A DNA stretch of 64,000 nucleotides, taken from the NCBI RefSeq assembly GCF_035594125.1, contig NC_087197.1, positions 5,865,352 through 5,929,351 of the forward strand, written 5' to 3'. A program made the translations under genes and the position numbers. Of this stretch, positions 1 to 10,490 are shown in pieces; position 1 is the first letter of the stretch; every line of letters begins with the position of its first letter. The notes beneath the pieces were generated by a model that worked only from the letters and a program-made list of their open reading frames with translations, made no database searches and was not told the origin of the DNA. The DNA is from Scylla paramamosain (lineage: Eukaryota > Arthropoda > Malacostraca > Decapoda > Portunidae).

Positions 1-2
1 GA

Positions 3-443
3 GATACATGGTCTAATCAGAGCCTGATTTTAAATAGTGTACTCCCATGGACTGAGGAGACCAGCACTGGCAGAGAGGTCTCATGCAAGAGCGCAGGAGG
101 CAAGTTTAGTATTTCCCTGCATAAAATTTGTTTGGATTGTGGATATGTCACTGGAGAGGTGACGGTTGGAATAAAGGAGATACTGTCTGTAGATGGAGCG
201 GATATGTTGGTTGGGAATGACCTGCCTGGAGGTAGAGTCATCCCTAAACCTCAAATGGTAGACGGTCCTCTGATAGGGATGACAGAGGCCATGACTCCGG
301 CAGCAATTCCTCATTCAACAAATGGGAAGGTGGAGGTGCCTGAATTGTTCCTAATCTGCGCAGTGACCCGAGCAATGGCCCGGAGGGAACTCTTGGACAC
401 CGAGAGCAACACAGGAGAATGGAGGACTGAGCGCCCTGCTTGA
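3..443 (+). pseudogene. Retropepsin (aspartic protease) fragment of the Gmr1-like element
   Basis: The frame is open from base 3 to the TGA at 441-443 and begins at the active site: D-T-W followed by SNQSLILNSVLPW. Retropepsins carry D-T/S-G, so the third residue is changed from G to W. About 65 residues further on comes the flap-distal signature, ending LLVGNDLPGGRV-like (MLVGNDLPGGRV, near base 210-240), typical of gypsy proteases. The tail after about base 250 is acidic linker. Upstream gag lies outside the window. After the stop an A-rich run (453-480) breaks the frame before integrase. Confidence 0.8.
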
Positions 444-480
444 GGAACCTGATGAAAAAAAAAAATAAATAAAAATAAAA

Positions 481-1560
481 TAGCCTGGAGAATTCGAGTG
501 ATGAAAGGGTTGTAGGCCAGGTGGATCCCAATCCTGATTTTGTGGTAGAAAAGAGTGAAATGACAAAAGCTCAGGAAAGTGATGAAATCCTGAAGCCTGT
601 TTGGAATGAGGCTAAAAGGCTGGGTGAGCTTGGTGATCAGTATGTGAGTTACTATGTGAATAACGGTGTATTATTGAGAAGTTGGAGACCTTTGAATACT
701 CCTGTCTCCGATCACTGGATGGTGAAAAAGGCAGATTGTGGTGTTACAGGTGTATAGGAAGAACATTTTGGTAATAGCACATGAAGGAAAGCTGGTGGGA
801 CACCTGGGGGTTAGAAAAACCCTAGGAAAATCGTTTTTTTTTTTACTGGCCCAAAGTGAGAGGTGATGTGAATAAGTTTTGTAAAACTTGTGGTTTATGT
901 CAGAAGGTGGGCAAGCCGAACTAAATGATTCGCTCTGCTCCCCTTCACCCTATCCCTGTGGTTGAGGAGCCTTTCAGTAAAGTTATGATAAACTGTGTAG
1001 GTCCTTTGCTAAGGACCAGGAGGGGAAACCAATATTTGCTGACTATTATGTGTATGTCATCCAGGTTCACTGAGGCCATTCCCCTCAGGAGTATAAACTT
1101 CAAAAATATTGTGAGAGAGTTGGTGAAATTTTTCTCATGGGTGGGGATTCCTAAGGTGTTGCAGTCAGACCAGGGAAGTAATTTCGCATGTTCAGGAAAA
1201 TTCTAAAGGGACTGAAGATTGAACAGAAGCTATTGAGTGCTTATTATCCTCAGTCTCAGGGTTGTGTAGAAAGATTTCACCAGACTCTGAAAAACACTCG
1301 GGATGTATTGTCAAAAGATGAGTGTTGAGTGGGATGAGGCGTTGCCACTTGCTTTTTTCGCATTGAGAGACTGTGCAATAGTCAACAGCCCATTTGAATT
1401 AGTACTCGTATATGGGTATGAGGTGAATGGTCCTTTGAAGATGGTGGAAGAAAAGTGGTTAGGGGCAGAGGAGCCTCCTAATGTTTTGAAGTATGTATCA
1501 GATTTCAAGGAGAGATTAATGAAAGTTAGGGGAATTGCGCTAGAAAATCATGAGGAAATC
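481..1560 (+). pseudogene. Integrase of the Gmr1-like element (H2C2 finger plus core), several frames
   Basis: The N-terminal part (481-924) includes an HHCC zinc finger: HEGKLVGHLGVRKT followed by WPKVRGDVNKFCKTCGLC, with a frame change near 735 and a T-run at 835-844. The catalytic core follows from 925: the first acidic site region reads INCVGPLL (the D of the usual IDCVGP is N here), the second is SDQGSNF (D present), and the third is the QGCVERFHQTLK segment (E present, in another frame, near 1260). The core tail ALPLAFFALRD and GYEVNGPLKM lie in the open frame 1303-1752, which then runs straight into RT. The C-terminal chromatin-facing domain is largely missing. Confidence 0.85.
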
Positions 1561-2300
1561 ATGAGAAAGCAAGTGGAGCATATGTTGGACCATGACTTGA
1601 TTGAGCCCAATGAAAGCCCATGGAGCTCACCATATGTATTATTGCCCAAACCTGGTCAAGAGAGTTTCCGTGTTTGTATGAATTATAGGAAGGTTAACAT
1701 GGTGATAAAACCTGATGCTTACCCTATCCCTAGAGTTGATGATTCTGAATAATGCAAACTTCATAAGAAAAACTGACTTGTTGAACAGGTACTGCCAAAT
1801 AGGACTTAGTGAGAGGGCGAAACTCATATCAGCTTTTGTCACCATGGATGGACTGTATCAGTACAAAGTTCTTTCGTTTGGCATGAGGAGCAGTGGAAGT
1901 TCTTTTAAAAAATTAATGAACAGAGTACTGAAAGGATTGAAGGGATGTTCTGTGTATATAGATGACATTTTCTTATATACTGAGAGGTTGGAGGAAATAT
2001 TCAGGAGGCTGGATGATGCCAATCTCACTGTAAACTTGATGAAAAGTCATTTTGTGCAAGCTGATGTGGAATATCTAGGTTTCAAGGTAGAAAAAGGCAA
2101 AGTGAGAACTGTAGAAGCCAAGATTAAGGATATTGTAGGCCTCCCTCCACCCACCAACAGGAAGGAGATACCGAGATTCTTCGTGGCCAGTAGATATTAC
2201 GGGAATTTTTTAATGAATTATTTATTTTTTTTTAGATGTTGCCATGCCCTTGACCAAGTTAATGAGTAAAAATTCAAAATTTTCTTGGGATAAACATTGT
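1561..2300 (+). pseudogene. Reverse transcriptase of the Gmr1-like element
   Basis: RT starts in the same open frame as the integrase tail (1303-1752): MRKQVEHMLDHDLIEPNES, then SPWSSPYVLLPKPG and FRVCMNYRKVN, all classic gypsy RT block 0-1. A frame change at about 1740 leads to KTDLLNRYCQIGL (block A, catalytic D present), LISAFVTMDGLYQYKVLSFG, and SVYIDDIFLYTE (the YIDD catalytic pair intact, near 1955). The thumb reads VEYLGFKVEKGKVR. A short deletion after YTERL and a T-run at 2222-2232 damage the frame. The protein is clearly related to vertebrate and invertebrate gypsy RT, but is inactive as it stands. Confidence 0.88.
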
Positions 2301-2756
2301 GAATAAGCTTTCGTGGAAATTAAGAAAATGTTAATCTGGGCCCATGTGTTGCACATGCGTGATTATGAAAAAAAAAATTTGTGTTTTGTGAGTATCCCAG
2401 TCAGGATGGTGTGGGTGATCTGTTAATGCAGGATTATGGCAGGGTTGAATATCCCATAGGCTATTATTCTAAGAAACTGCTACAATATCAGAGGGTTTAA
2501 AACACTATTGAAAAAGAGGCTTTTGGACCTGTGCTGAGTTTGAGCCATTTTGAAGAATACATCAAAGGAACAGGGCAGCCTGTACAGGTATTTATCGACC
2601 ACAATCCCCTGATTTTCCTACATAAAATGAAAAGCACCAATGAAAGGCTGATGTGGTGTCTGGTTTTACAGGATTATGACCTAGAAATTCATCAGAGGCA
2701 GAGAGAATGTAATTGCTGATGCCTTGTCTCGCGCCCCATCTAGTCGTGAGGCATCC
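2301..2756 (+). pseudogene. RNase H domain of the Gmr1-like element
   Basis: Read in pieces: SQDGVGDLLMQDYGRVEYP then IGYYSKKLLQYQRV, an in-frame stop at about 2500, then 2531-2719 FGPVLSLSHFEEYIKG and VFIDHNPLIFLHKMKSTN, then LQDYDLEIH. A +1 shift gives the terminal VIADALSRAPSS, a hallmark of gypsy RNase H ends. The first catalytic D of the TDAS motif is lost (replaced by V-S). The stop at 2754-2756 closes the pol region. Confidence 0.82.
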
Positions 2757-2781
2757 TAATCAGGTGCCTCATGCCTCTTTT

Positions 2782-2791
2782 GGGAAGGGGA
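2782..2791 (+). promoter_or_regulatory. Polypurine tract of the Gmr1-like element
   Basis: GGGAAGGGGA immediately precedes the start of the 3' LTR (TGTCATGC at 2792). A purine run at this place primes plus-strand synthesis in LTR elements. Confidence 0.7.
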
Positions 2792-3962
2792 TGTCATGCT
2801 ATTGGCCGAGTTTACCCTGAAAAGGAACACGTTTTCTTAGTGCCCCTCGTGTTCCGTTTTCCTTCTAAACATATCTTTATTCTTAGTTATAAGTTAGTAT
2901 AAAGTTTATTTACTCATTTTATATCATGTAGTATTATTCTCTTTATAATTTAAGTTCTCTATAAGTATGTATATGTAAAGTAAAAGGTGTATTTGAGGTG
3001 GAATGTGTTGAGGTGAGAGGCGATATGAGTCTGGTTTTCGTATCTGAGTCAGCAGAATTTCAGATCGCAGGAAGACCTAAGGGAAACGGAAGGGTGGCGT
3101 TCTCACGGGATAAACTTGGGTGGTGGTGTGGTGATTAAGAGGGTGTGTGGAGGTATTGTCGATGTGGTGGCGTAACCCTGATGTCCAGGATCAGGTTGGT
3201 GAGACAAAAGTACTTTTGTACTACCAAAAGCTCTTGTTTGCTGATATTTGGTAGGCGAGTTGTTTCTGTGATGTAACTCTGAAAGGCAGCGTTGGGGCAA
3301 AGAGGCAGCCATTTTGTGGTTGGGATTGTGGTGGTGTTGTGGCGTTATTGGTGTCTTTCGATGTGGTGTTATGGTGTTATAGGTGAACTATGGTGATGAT
3401 GGTGATGTCTTGTGAGGTTTGAGGAGGTAAAATACGGAATTGTTATTTAGTGACGTAGTGACAGCATCTAGGGAAATTCCTCAAGCTGGGTAAAATATTT
3501 CAGCGACCTATGAAGGAGTAAAAGGATTTTATTGCCTTGTGAAGCGATGGGAATGTCATATATTGATGTGTATATCCTTTGAGCAATAAAGAAGGCGATA
3601 TAAGAGCTTGAGTAAAAGAGGGAATCTATTGTGACTGAGTGTGGGAATTATCCTGTGTTGGTCTAGGGTTGTTCCCTAATTTCCATTAATGTGTACTACC
3701 TCAAGTTATGTAAGTTAACATTATAATTAATATATTCTGTTACTATATAGAAGAATTGTGCTTTGTATCGCAACTCTGATCTGGTATTTAAGTGATTTCA
3801 GGCGTACTGTGCCAAGGTATAGGTTTTGTGGTGAATGTTTAATAGCAGGAGATTTCGAATAGATCGGGTAGGTATTCCAGGCCTTTGATAATCTAGACCT
3901 TTAAAACTTTCTGGGATCAGTGTAACATCCAATTTCTTGGGAAGATAACCGGGATCGTGACA
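2792..3962 (+). repeat. 3' LTR of the Gmr1-like element
   Basis: About 1.17 kb with 5 bp inverted ends, TGTCA at the start and TGACA at 3958-3962. It follows the polypurine run and is followed at once by LINE-A sequence, which fixes its right end. The AT-rich body (2880-3000) and the later GTG-rich part are non-coding. The 5' LTR is outside the window, so no LTR comparison is possible here. A short stretch near 3793-3831 resembles 4350-4389 in the next element's leader. Confidence 0.72.
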
Positions 3963-4062
3963 ATAGACTTAGGAGAAGAACAGCGACAGTCTCTTAAAAC
4001 AGCAATACAGCGATCAAAAAGTAAACTTGAGATGAAGTTACAGAGACAAGGATTGAAGTCAT
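3963..4062 (-). mobile_element. LINE-A RT fragment (minus strand) abutting the LTR
   Basis: About 100 bp that match the minus-strand LINE-A copy at 12705-12805 with scattered changes (GACTTAGGAGAAGAACAG versus GATTTAGGAGAAGAACAG). Read on the minus strand it is the RT segment around SYRSIAAVVDGH. It is probably the right-hand half of a LINE-A copy split by the Gmr1-like element. Confidence 0.7.
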
Positions 4063-5562
4063 GCCAGATTTCTATGCCAGAGTCTATGAAAAATTTTGAT
4101 ATGTGTAAGGCAACAGCAATTGTTTCAACAGTCTCAAAAAGAGATAATCAACTTTATGCTTTATTTTACATTATATAATGCATATTACTAAAAATATATG
4201 CGAAGAATGCATTCATTGTCTCTTTTTTTTCAGAAAGGGGTACCAACTTTACTCTTGGCCATCGTAGTGAACCCTATGAGCAGGAAGAGGATGGAGCTGT
4301 TCTCGTGTACGGGACGGGAATGGGTAGGTCGAATTTAATGATACAGCTGGTGATTTCAGGCATACCGTGCCAAAGTAAAGGTTTTGTGAGAATGCATGTG
4401 TGAAATTGCGTGGTCTGGCGGCCTGCTTCTTTTTCGTCCCCTGCCAATCACCTCCTCTCCCATCTCTGTATCAATATTTGACATGACATACTGAGTCCCT
4501 TTCCCACAGGCAGTCAGTCTTCTATTCGCACGAGGATAAGACTTAGTAACGCAACGATGTAGTAAAGGCACGGAATAGGGCAATATTTACACACGTTAGA
4601 GGCCGCTTGTTAGTTATTATTATACATGAGTTATTGGCAGCCCCACCCCTGTCGATTTACGTAGGTAGCACACCAGTCATAAGTGACTGACTAAGTGTGA
4701 GGTGCCAGTTTAGACTGGTGGTGACCATGAGTCCCCTCTCTTGTCCCTGTTCGTTGTCTTGAGATTAATATATCGCCTAGTTATGCCATTAATGTTACTG
4801 GGCTTTATAGTTCTGTTAAGAGTTTTGAACCCAGAGGATTATAGTTTCTCTGTTGTGCAGTTACATTTACTCCTCAGGCCTTAAAGTTTCTTGGGGGTAT
4901 TGACCTATCTTCCGGGAGATTGTAAACAGTACTGTTCTTTAGGAGGTAATTTTCTATTAGCGTGGATAATGTTGTTTCGAGAGGGTGGTAGCTCATAGAA
5001 TATGGCAAACTTCATAGGTATTTGTCACTTCTCGTAGCCGTGCCTTCTAGAACGTGATTTGTGATTCTATCCTAGAGAGTTGGAGTTGTTTAGCAGTTAC
5101 AATACTGCCTTCCATGCCGGGTGAAACAGGTTGGCGATCTCATATTTGTTAATCGTTACAGAAGACCAGTAGGAAAATGTAACTTGTAGCTGGGCCCTTC
5201 ACTAGTTTATGTAGGTGGTAATCTAGTGAGGCTAGTCGAATTAAAGGTAGTAGTGAGATGGGCGAAATCTGAGTCGCAAGAGAAACTGGCGACCTCGCCA
5301 GGATTGCTGGAAGATTTGTAGCCATGTGAGAAAGACAGTTGCTTGTAGTTCATTTCATTGTGCTTTGTGTGCCTGCACTCAGTTTCCGCCATGCAGAGAA
5401 AGGCTGGTAGCAGGAGTGACTCGTGGCTTGAGTACCTCACATCTGCTGGGCGTGGAAGTGCAAATTTGATGCATTTTGGTGTGACGACACAGTCCCACGA
5501 ATTGTGTCCAAGGTCGTGTTAGCCTTGCCCACAGTGTTGGTTGATTTTCTCAGATAGAAGGC
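4063..5562. other. Unassigned DNA, probably LTR/leader of the second Gmr1-like element
   Basis: No protein-coding signal. It lies between a LINE-A scrap and the gag of a Gmr1-like element, so most of it is likely LTR plus 5' leader. I could not find a convincing LTR start. A short match (GTGATTTCAGGC-type, 4350-4389) to the upstream LTR (3793-3831) supports relatedness. A candidate primer binding site is listed separately. Confidence 0.35.
5287..5303 (+). promoter_or_regulatory. Candidate primer binding site of Gmr1-like element 2
   Basis: TGGCGACCTCGCCAGGA begins with TGG, as primer binding sites complementary to tRNA CCA ends do, and lies 260 bp before gag. The tRNA was not identified and the LTR end before it is not clear. 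Confidence 0.3.
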
Positions 5563-6430
5563 ATGTCTGAGGACATGAAATTTAAACTGGAAATAAAGAG
5601 ATTGGAGCTAAAGGAGGCTAGAGAAGCTAAGAGACTGGAGGCCGAGAAGGAGATGAAGAGGCTTGAGTTGGAAGCTGAACCCGAAGCAAGAAAGTTAAAG
5701 GCTGAGGAGACTAGAGAAGCTAAAAGGCTTGAAGCTGAGGAGAGGGCAAGGCTACTTGAGGCTGAAGAGAAGGCAAGGTTAATTGAGGCGGAGAAGGAGA
5801 TGAAGACGTATGAGACAGAACAGGCTGAGAAGAATAGAATATTTGAGTTGGAGAAAAGTCGATTAGAAGTTAATGCACCTCAAGGTTTGAGGAGAGGAGG
5901 AATGGATATAGTAAAAAGTAAGATGGTGAGAAGTTTGAAGTTGATACCTGAGTTCGATGAAAAGAAAGTAAGGGAAGGATTCAGAAGATTTGAGAAGAAG
6001 GCCTCATAATTTGATTGGCCTTCGGAGAGATGGTATGATCTTGTTGCTAATATGTTGAAAGGCAGGATCTTAAAGTTTATGATAGGATGCCATGAAAAGA
6101 TCTGGAGGATTATGGGGATTTAAGGCTGACATCCTGAGAGCTTATGAGCTGCGGCCCAAGGTTTATATTATAAGGTATAGTTCAGTGGAGATAAGAAAAG
6201 CCTAGTGATTCTTAAGTAGAATGTGCTCGCTGCCTTGAGGAGACATTTAGGAAATGGATTACTAGCAGGTAGGTCATCTCCTGTAGTGAGTTAAAGGTGC
6301 CCATGGCAATGGAGCAGTTTATAAACGTCGCTGAAAAAGAACTTGTACCGCTGCTCAGAGAGAAAAGGTTCAAAAGCCTAAAGGAGGCAACCAGATGGGC
6401 ACATGTCGGCGCATCAGTCTGTGTCTCTCT
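5563..6430 (+). pseudogene. Gag of Gmr1-like element 2
   Basis: The ATG at 5563 opens 148 codons. Residues 1-105 are an almost uninterrupted Lys/Glu/Arg/Leu helix built on EAKRLEAEE-type repeats (likely coiled coil). Then comes SLKLIPEFDEKKVREGFRRF, which begins the gypsy capsid domain. After the TAA at 6007-6009 homologous capsid sequence continues in other frames: WPSERWYDLVANMLKGRI, then LKADILRAYELRPK near 6120-6165. The order of helix and capsid start fits Gmr1-type and teleost gypsy Gag. Several shifts make it a pseudogene. The 5563 start gives the longest helix, and no better ATG precedes it. Confidence 0.72.
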
Positions 6431-6637
6431 GGATTAGTGGGATGCCTTGAGAGAGCAATGACAGTTTGTTGGGAGGCGTGGCAAGCGCCAGTTTTTCAGG
6501 AATTCCAGGTTATAGTAGTGGCTTTGATAATTAGTCACGGTGAATAAGGCCTGTTGGAATTGTCTCCAAGCAGTCCTCGACGGAGACAGACTGGGAGCAT
6601 GCAGCGCAGCATTCCTAGGTACAGCAACCAGCCTACG

Positions 6638-7182
6638 TGTTATTACTATAAAACTACTGGGCATTTTAAATTTAATTGTCTTACGTTAGTGACAGCCACG
6701 GCTTCCAGGAACTCCAGAAGCCGGCGACTTTGATTGTGTCTCATGGCCGAGACCTGGAGAGTGTTGAGGTCCGATCAGTATTTGGTTGTAAGGGTAGAAA
6801 GGCAGGAGTAGCTGCCCCGTCGTCTGTTAATATCACACCGTCCCCTATGAGGTCTGGTTTGGACTGGTACCATCTATTTTTGTGTAAAGACACTGTTGAG
6901 ATTGCTGGGATTGAGTACCCCGTTACAGTATTGAGAGATATAGCCACACAGCACTCGCTTTGCAGGAATGTTCCCTCAGATAAGCCTGTGTGGTGCCACG
7001 AAATTGGCGCTGTGGAAAGCTTCGCTATGACGAATATGAGGCTCGCGTTCCCGTTAGTGCCTGCTGAGGCACGGGTGGAACTAGCAGTAAACCTGCCAGT
7101 GTCGGGCGTTAATTTCATTCTAGGAAATGACCTGGCAGCTAGGAGAGTTTGGGTACAGTCCCCATCAGCGGACCCTGTCTGA
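6638..7182 (+). pseudogene. Gag zinc knuckle remnant and retropepsin of Gmr1-like element 2
   Basis: At 6638-6679 the frame reads C-YY-Y-KTTG-H-FKFN-C, a CCHC knuckle whose second Cys is Tyr. A shift leads to the open frame ending at 7182. The segment WYHLFLCKDTVEIAGIEYPV precedes the active-site position, which reads LRDIATQHSLCRNV where LRDTGAQ would be expected; the G is lost (D-I-A), so catalysis is unlikely. The C-terminal part has VNFILGNDLAARRVW, the conserved retropepsin end. The stop at 7180-7182 closes it, and no pol follows. Confidence 0.75.
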
Positions 7183-8680
7183 TATGTAAAGGCTTATAGA
7201 ATGAATGCCTGACTCAATTAATGTTATCACCCACTCTATGGCAAGGTGGGCGAAGTCCTCTGCAGCTCCTAGGATTGGGGCCCCTCTCCTCCGTATTATG
7301 TCGAGTGCTGCTCCTCCTGATGTGGGGATTATGAAAGATATTGCTACCAAGATCCCCTCCTTCCTGTAGGAGTTATGATGATATAGCTGACGTAAGCGTC
7401 GAGAGGCAGTGCTGAATGAGGCTGCCTATGATGATTTCTCACTTGCCGCTCAGAAAGCACCCACAGTATAACTGGGGGGTTCGTGTGGCCAAGTTGCTGT
7501 TAAATGTCAGGTGCTGGGCCCGAGTAGGATCGTATGTGATGATAGATGCCGTCTACTTCAATGTGACAACAAATCGGGTATGATGAGAAGTGATTGCGCG
7601 TGGAAGCAGTTGCTGGGACTAGTGTTGCTGGCCCAGGGGCACGTTGGCTGGGCTCTTGTTGGAGCCTAAGTTGGTTGTGTTTGGATGGCCACGTGCGTTA
7701 GTTTTGCTCCGTGTGCGGGAATAGGTGTGCTGTGTCCTGGAAAGGAGCAGCCGTCAGATCGTTGGGGTGATTCCTGTGTCATCGAAGGGTCGGGAAGAGA
7801 AGTGAGACGCAATCACTGAAATAGTATAAAAACTACTCTCTAAACATTGCTTATTCTCTGAGGTCTGCCGTTGTTTAAATTAATGCTACTTGTATCACGG
7901 CGTTAATTGTGTATTTAAACTTCAGATAAGAGAATAAAAAGTTCAGAGATGCAGTACTAAGTCTAGCTCGAGGCTACAGCTATCATTCACTGTCAATTTC
8001 CATCCATCTCAGCAGACTACATACAAATAACGCATATTGACTATACAACAACATCTGGTTGTAATTCAGTACTCAGTTTACAATGTGCAGGAACCGATAA
8101 TCTCAGATATTCTCTAATGGAGTGGAAGTAACACCAAATAACCTGAGAGAACCACACAGCCCGGCACGCTGAACGTGACTGACGGATGGTCTAAATACTG
8201 CTAGACTGATTGGATCTTGTCCTCTTTAATGTATCGTTCTCTTCCCCTGGATGACAGAAAAGGAAGTGACTGTAAAACAGAGTGATAATACACGAATAAA
8301 TGACGATATGCCGTCGTTCCATTGGATATTTGTAATTAAAAGAAGCCTGAAATTAAAGGTCAAAGATATTGCTCTGTTGAGAAGCGGAAACTCTTTCGAG
8401 AACAATGGGTAGATGAAGGGATCGAGGCGTCCAAAATGTGACAAACACTTTCGCTACCTCAGAATAACAAAGTTCAGTTTAATAATTACCAATGTGTTTG
8501 TTTTGTACTTTACCAGTAATACTGGGACGCATTCATGCTTTCGTCAGGTAACTACATTTAATGTAACTAAAAACTTAAAACATAGATTAACAAAGGAACA
8601 CTAACAAGTGTTGTTCATTATATATACCCGTTTTACCAAAATTATATTTTCCGGTGAGATTGAATGGCATCTTGTCACCA
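7183..8680. other. No recognisable gene
   Basis: Low-complexity-free DNA of ordinary composition with no reading frame that I recognise. 7183-7450 may be decayed linker of the preceding gypsy element. I see no tandem repeats here. Confidence 0.5.
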
Positions 8681-8935
8681 GGGGCTGTATTAACAAAGAT
8701 TCTTGACTAGAGTAAACTTTTTGCTTAGTATCGTACTCAACTTCCCAAACCGTAATGAGCTTGGTGCTTACTGCTCCGAAAAGTTTAGCCCGGTCTGGTG
8801 TGTACTTATATTTTGGTTGAGACTAAAGAAGCGAAAATGGCTGACAATCAAGAAACCAGAGCCCGGCACCTAAAGACTTATCAGCTCCATAAGGATGTTC
8901 TCAGTGATCCAATTGATCCTGTTGAAAATATATAG
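8681..8935 (+). mobile_element. Possible DNA-transposon end with a 32-codon mini-frame
   Basis: GGGGCTGTATTAACAAAG at 8681 resembles the style of terminal repeats in several animal cut-and-paste transposons. At 8837-8935 an ATG frame encodes 32 residues beginning MADNQETRARH and ending PVENI. I do not recognise the peptide and found no matching inverted end nearby, so this is only a candidate. Confidence 0.2.
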
Positions 8936-8959
8936 ACTAAAACCGAAGGACTGTTCCAT

Positions 8960-9684
8960 GGAGGAGGCAATAGGCACCTGCAGAAACGATAATTACTCCC
9001 AGTAAGGTCTAAAGTACAGGATCAGGGGAGGCTGCGAATTTATCATTAAACCAGCTGTGACCTAAATGAACGTTTCTCTGTGTGTCTCACAACGCAAGGG
9101 AGCAGTCAGACCCTGCCTCAACTTTTCCTTCATTAACTTCTGAAACATTCACGGTCTTAGATTTAATTTTCACTTGATAGAACACCACTTCTTCCCTACT
9201 AAACCTCATCTTCTTTTCCTCACTGAAACACAGGTGTCTGAGGCAACTGACAGTAGCCCCTTTTCTGTTCCCTCCTACTGTCTCTATCCTCATTTTACAT
9301 ATAAAGCTGGATGTTGCGTTTATGTGCGCAATGACTTAACCTGCTCTTGTGCAGGTTAAGGGAGTTGAAAACACTTCCGAGTTTTTAACTACCTGGTTAC
9401 GACTACATAGTCACTCTCAAGCTAACTTTATCTGTGTTGTATACTTCTCACCTAGCTCCTCTGACAACAAGAAATTCTTTGACTAAACTTCCAAAGTGGA
9501 GTACATTCTCTCTTCCCTTTTGCGTATATCTCCATTCTTGGAAACTTCATTGTTCACCACCAGCTTTGGCTTTCCTCTCCCTTCACTGACCATTCTGATG
9601 AACTAACTTCCAATTTTGCTATCCTCCACGACCCAGAGCAATTGGTGCAACATCCTACTCGTATTCCTGACCGTCTTGGAGATA
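8960..9684 (+). mobile_element. LINE-A copy 1: 5' UTR and endonuclease fragment
   Basis: It aligns by eye with the LINE-A copy at the right end of the window (61400-62310), starting in the 5' UTR (CGATAATTACTCCCAGT). The endonuclease N-terminus reads PHLLFLTETQVSEATDSS and CCVYVRNDLTC, and its tail PRLGDT-like segment ends near 9684, where another LINE begins. LINE-A is a Jockey-like non-LTR element with an apurinic-type endonuclease and RT. Stops, a duplicated GCAGGTTAAG near 9350 and indels make this copy dead. Confidence 0.8.
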
Positions 9685-10490
9685 CGTATTTGAGCTATGC
9701 ATGGCTTTGTCGCAATACCAACATTCTTCCCCAGGCACCGATGATATCCCATATTGCGTTTTGCTTTTGCCTTTTTACTTAACTTTTATAATATTATTTG
9801 GAATACCGGTTTCACACTTTTCGCTGTAGCTATAAACGGTATCACTAGTGTACTTCCGGAAGGAGTTCGTGGTAGCTTATACTCGTATGTCGATGACTTG
9901 TCAATCTTTTTTTTCTGCGGCGCGGATGCCTTTGATTGAGAGAAAATTGTAGTTTGCAATCAATGGGATTTGTCTTTGGGCAGCAACATGCTGATTTCGT
10001 TTTTCAGCTTTCAGGACTAAGGCCATGCATTTTTTATGTCTTCGTGACGTTCATCCTGACCCAGATCTATATCTATATGATCGAAGAATCTCTTATGTGA
10101 AGGAGACTCGTTTCCTTGGAGTTGTATTTGACAGACACTTGACTTGGGTACTTCACCTTCGTTATATTAAGGCAGCATATATGAAGGTGCTGTCACTCCT
10201 TAGGGTCTTGGCTCATACCTATTGGGGAGCTGATAGACAAACCCTCCTTCTGTTTCACCTTTCAGAGTTGGAGTATGGTGGTGAGGTTTATTCCTTTGCT
10301 ACTGAGGCTCGGCTTCGTGTGTAGGACTACGTGCACCATGCCGGTGTTCGCTTCTCAACTAGTGCATTTCGCTCGTCCCCAATCCCTAGCTTACTGGTAG
10401 ATGATGGTGTCCTTCCGATGGACTTGCGTCTCCAGTCTTTATCACTGAGGTGCTGCTGTTGTGTTCAACGATATTGCGATATTGCGGCGC
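9685..10490 (+). mobile_element. Fragment of a second Jockey/R1-like LINE (RT palm/thumb)
   Basis: This joins LINE-A copy 1 directly. It opens with LSQYQHSSPGTDDIPY, an RT N-terminal motif (SPGPDDI). An internal deletion brings it to LFAVAINGITSVLPEGVRGS and SYVDDLSIFF (YVDD catalytic motif present, near 9885-9905). After frame changes the thumb reads VHPDPDLYLYDRRIS and ETRFLGVVFDRHLTW (10025-10324), then LAHTYWGADRQTLLL. The downstream part to about 10490 is degraded. This family differs from LINE-A in all RT motifs. It is a pseudogene lacking the catalytic block A. Confidence 0.78.

Larger units (their letters stand above)
1..3962 (+). mobile_element. Ty3/gypsy retrotransposon, Gmr1-like domain order, 5' end outside window
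   Basis: Degenerate LTR retrotransposon entering from the left edge. Domains read in the order protease, integrase, reverse transcriptase, RNase H, then a polypurine run and a long 3' LTR. Usual Ty3/gypsy elements place integrase after RNase H; integrase ahead of RT is the copia-like order known in the Gmr1 group of Ty3/gypsy elements. RT and RNase H motifs are gypsy-type, not copia-type. The pol region needs several frame changes and is not functional. The LTR ends directly against a LINE-A remnant, so the element probably inserted into that LINE. Confidence 0.85.
5287..7182 (+). mobile_element. Gmr1-like Ty3/gypsy element 2: leader, gag and protease only
   Basis: Holds a gag with a charged N-terminal helix, a degenerate zinc knuckle and a retropepsin, but no integrase or RT after 7182. 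It is the 5' half of an element of the same broad group as 1-3962; their protease ends are alike (FILGNDLAARRV here, MLVGNDLPGGRV there). It was truncated or broken before pol. Confidence 0.7.

Noticed and set aside
1303..1752. Integrase-RT fusion frame as a new kind of gene
   Set aside because: The surrounding pol is full of frame breaks. The simplest reading is a deletion in a Gmr1-like element that happened to keep the frame.
3957..4178. 73-codon frame across the LTR/LINE-A border
   Set aside because: It combines the last LTR bases with the non-coding strand of a LINE-A fragment.
5207..5440. 77-codon minus-strand frame in the gypsy leader
   Set aside because: It overlaps the candidate primer site and leader on the opposite strand and has no recognisable motif.
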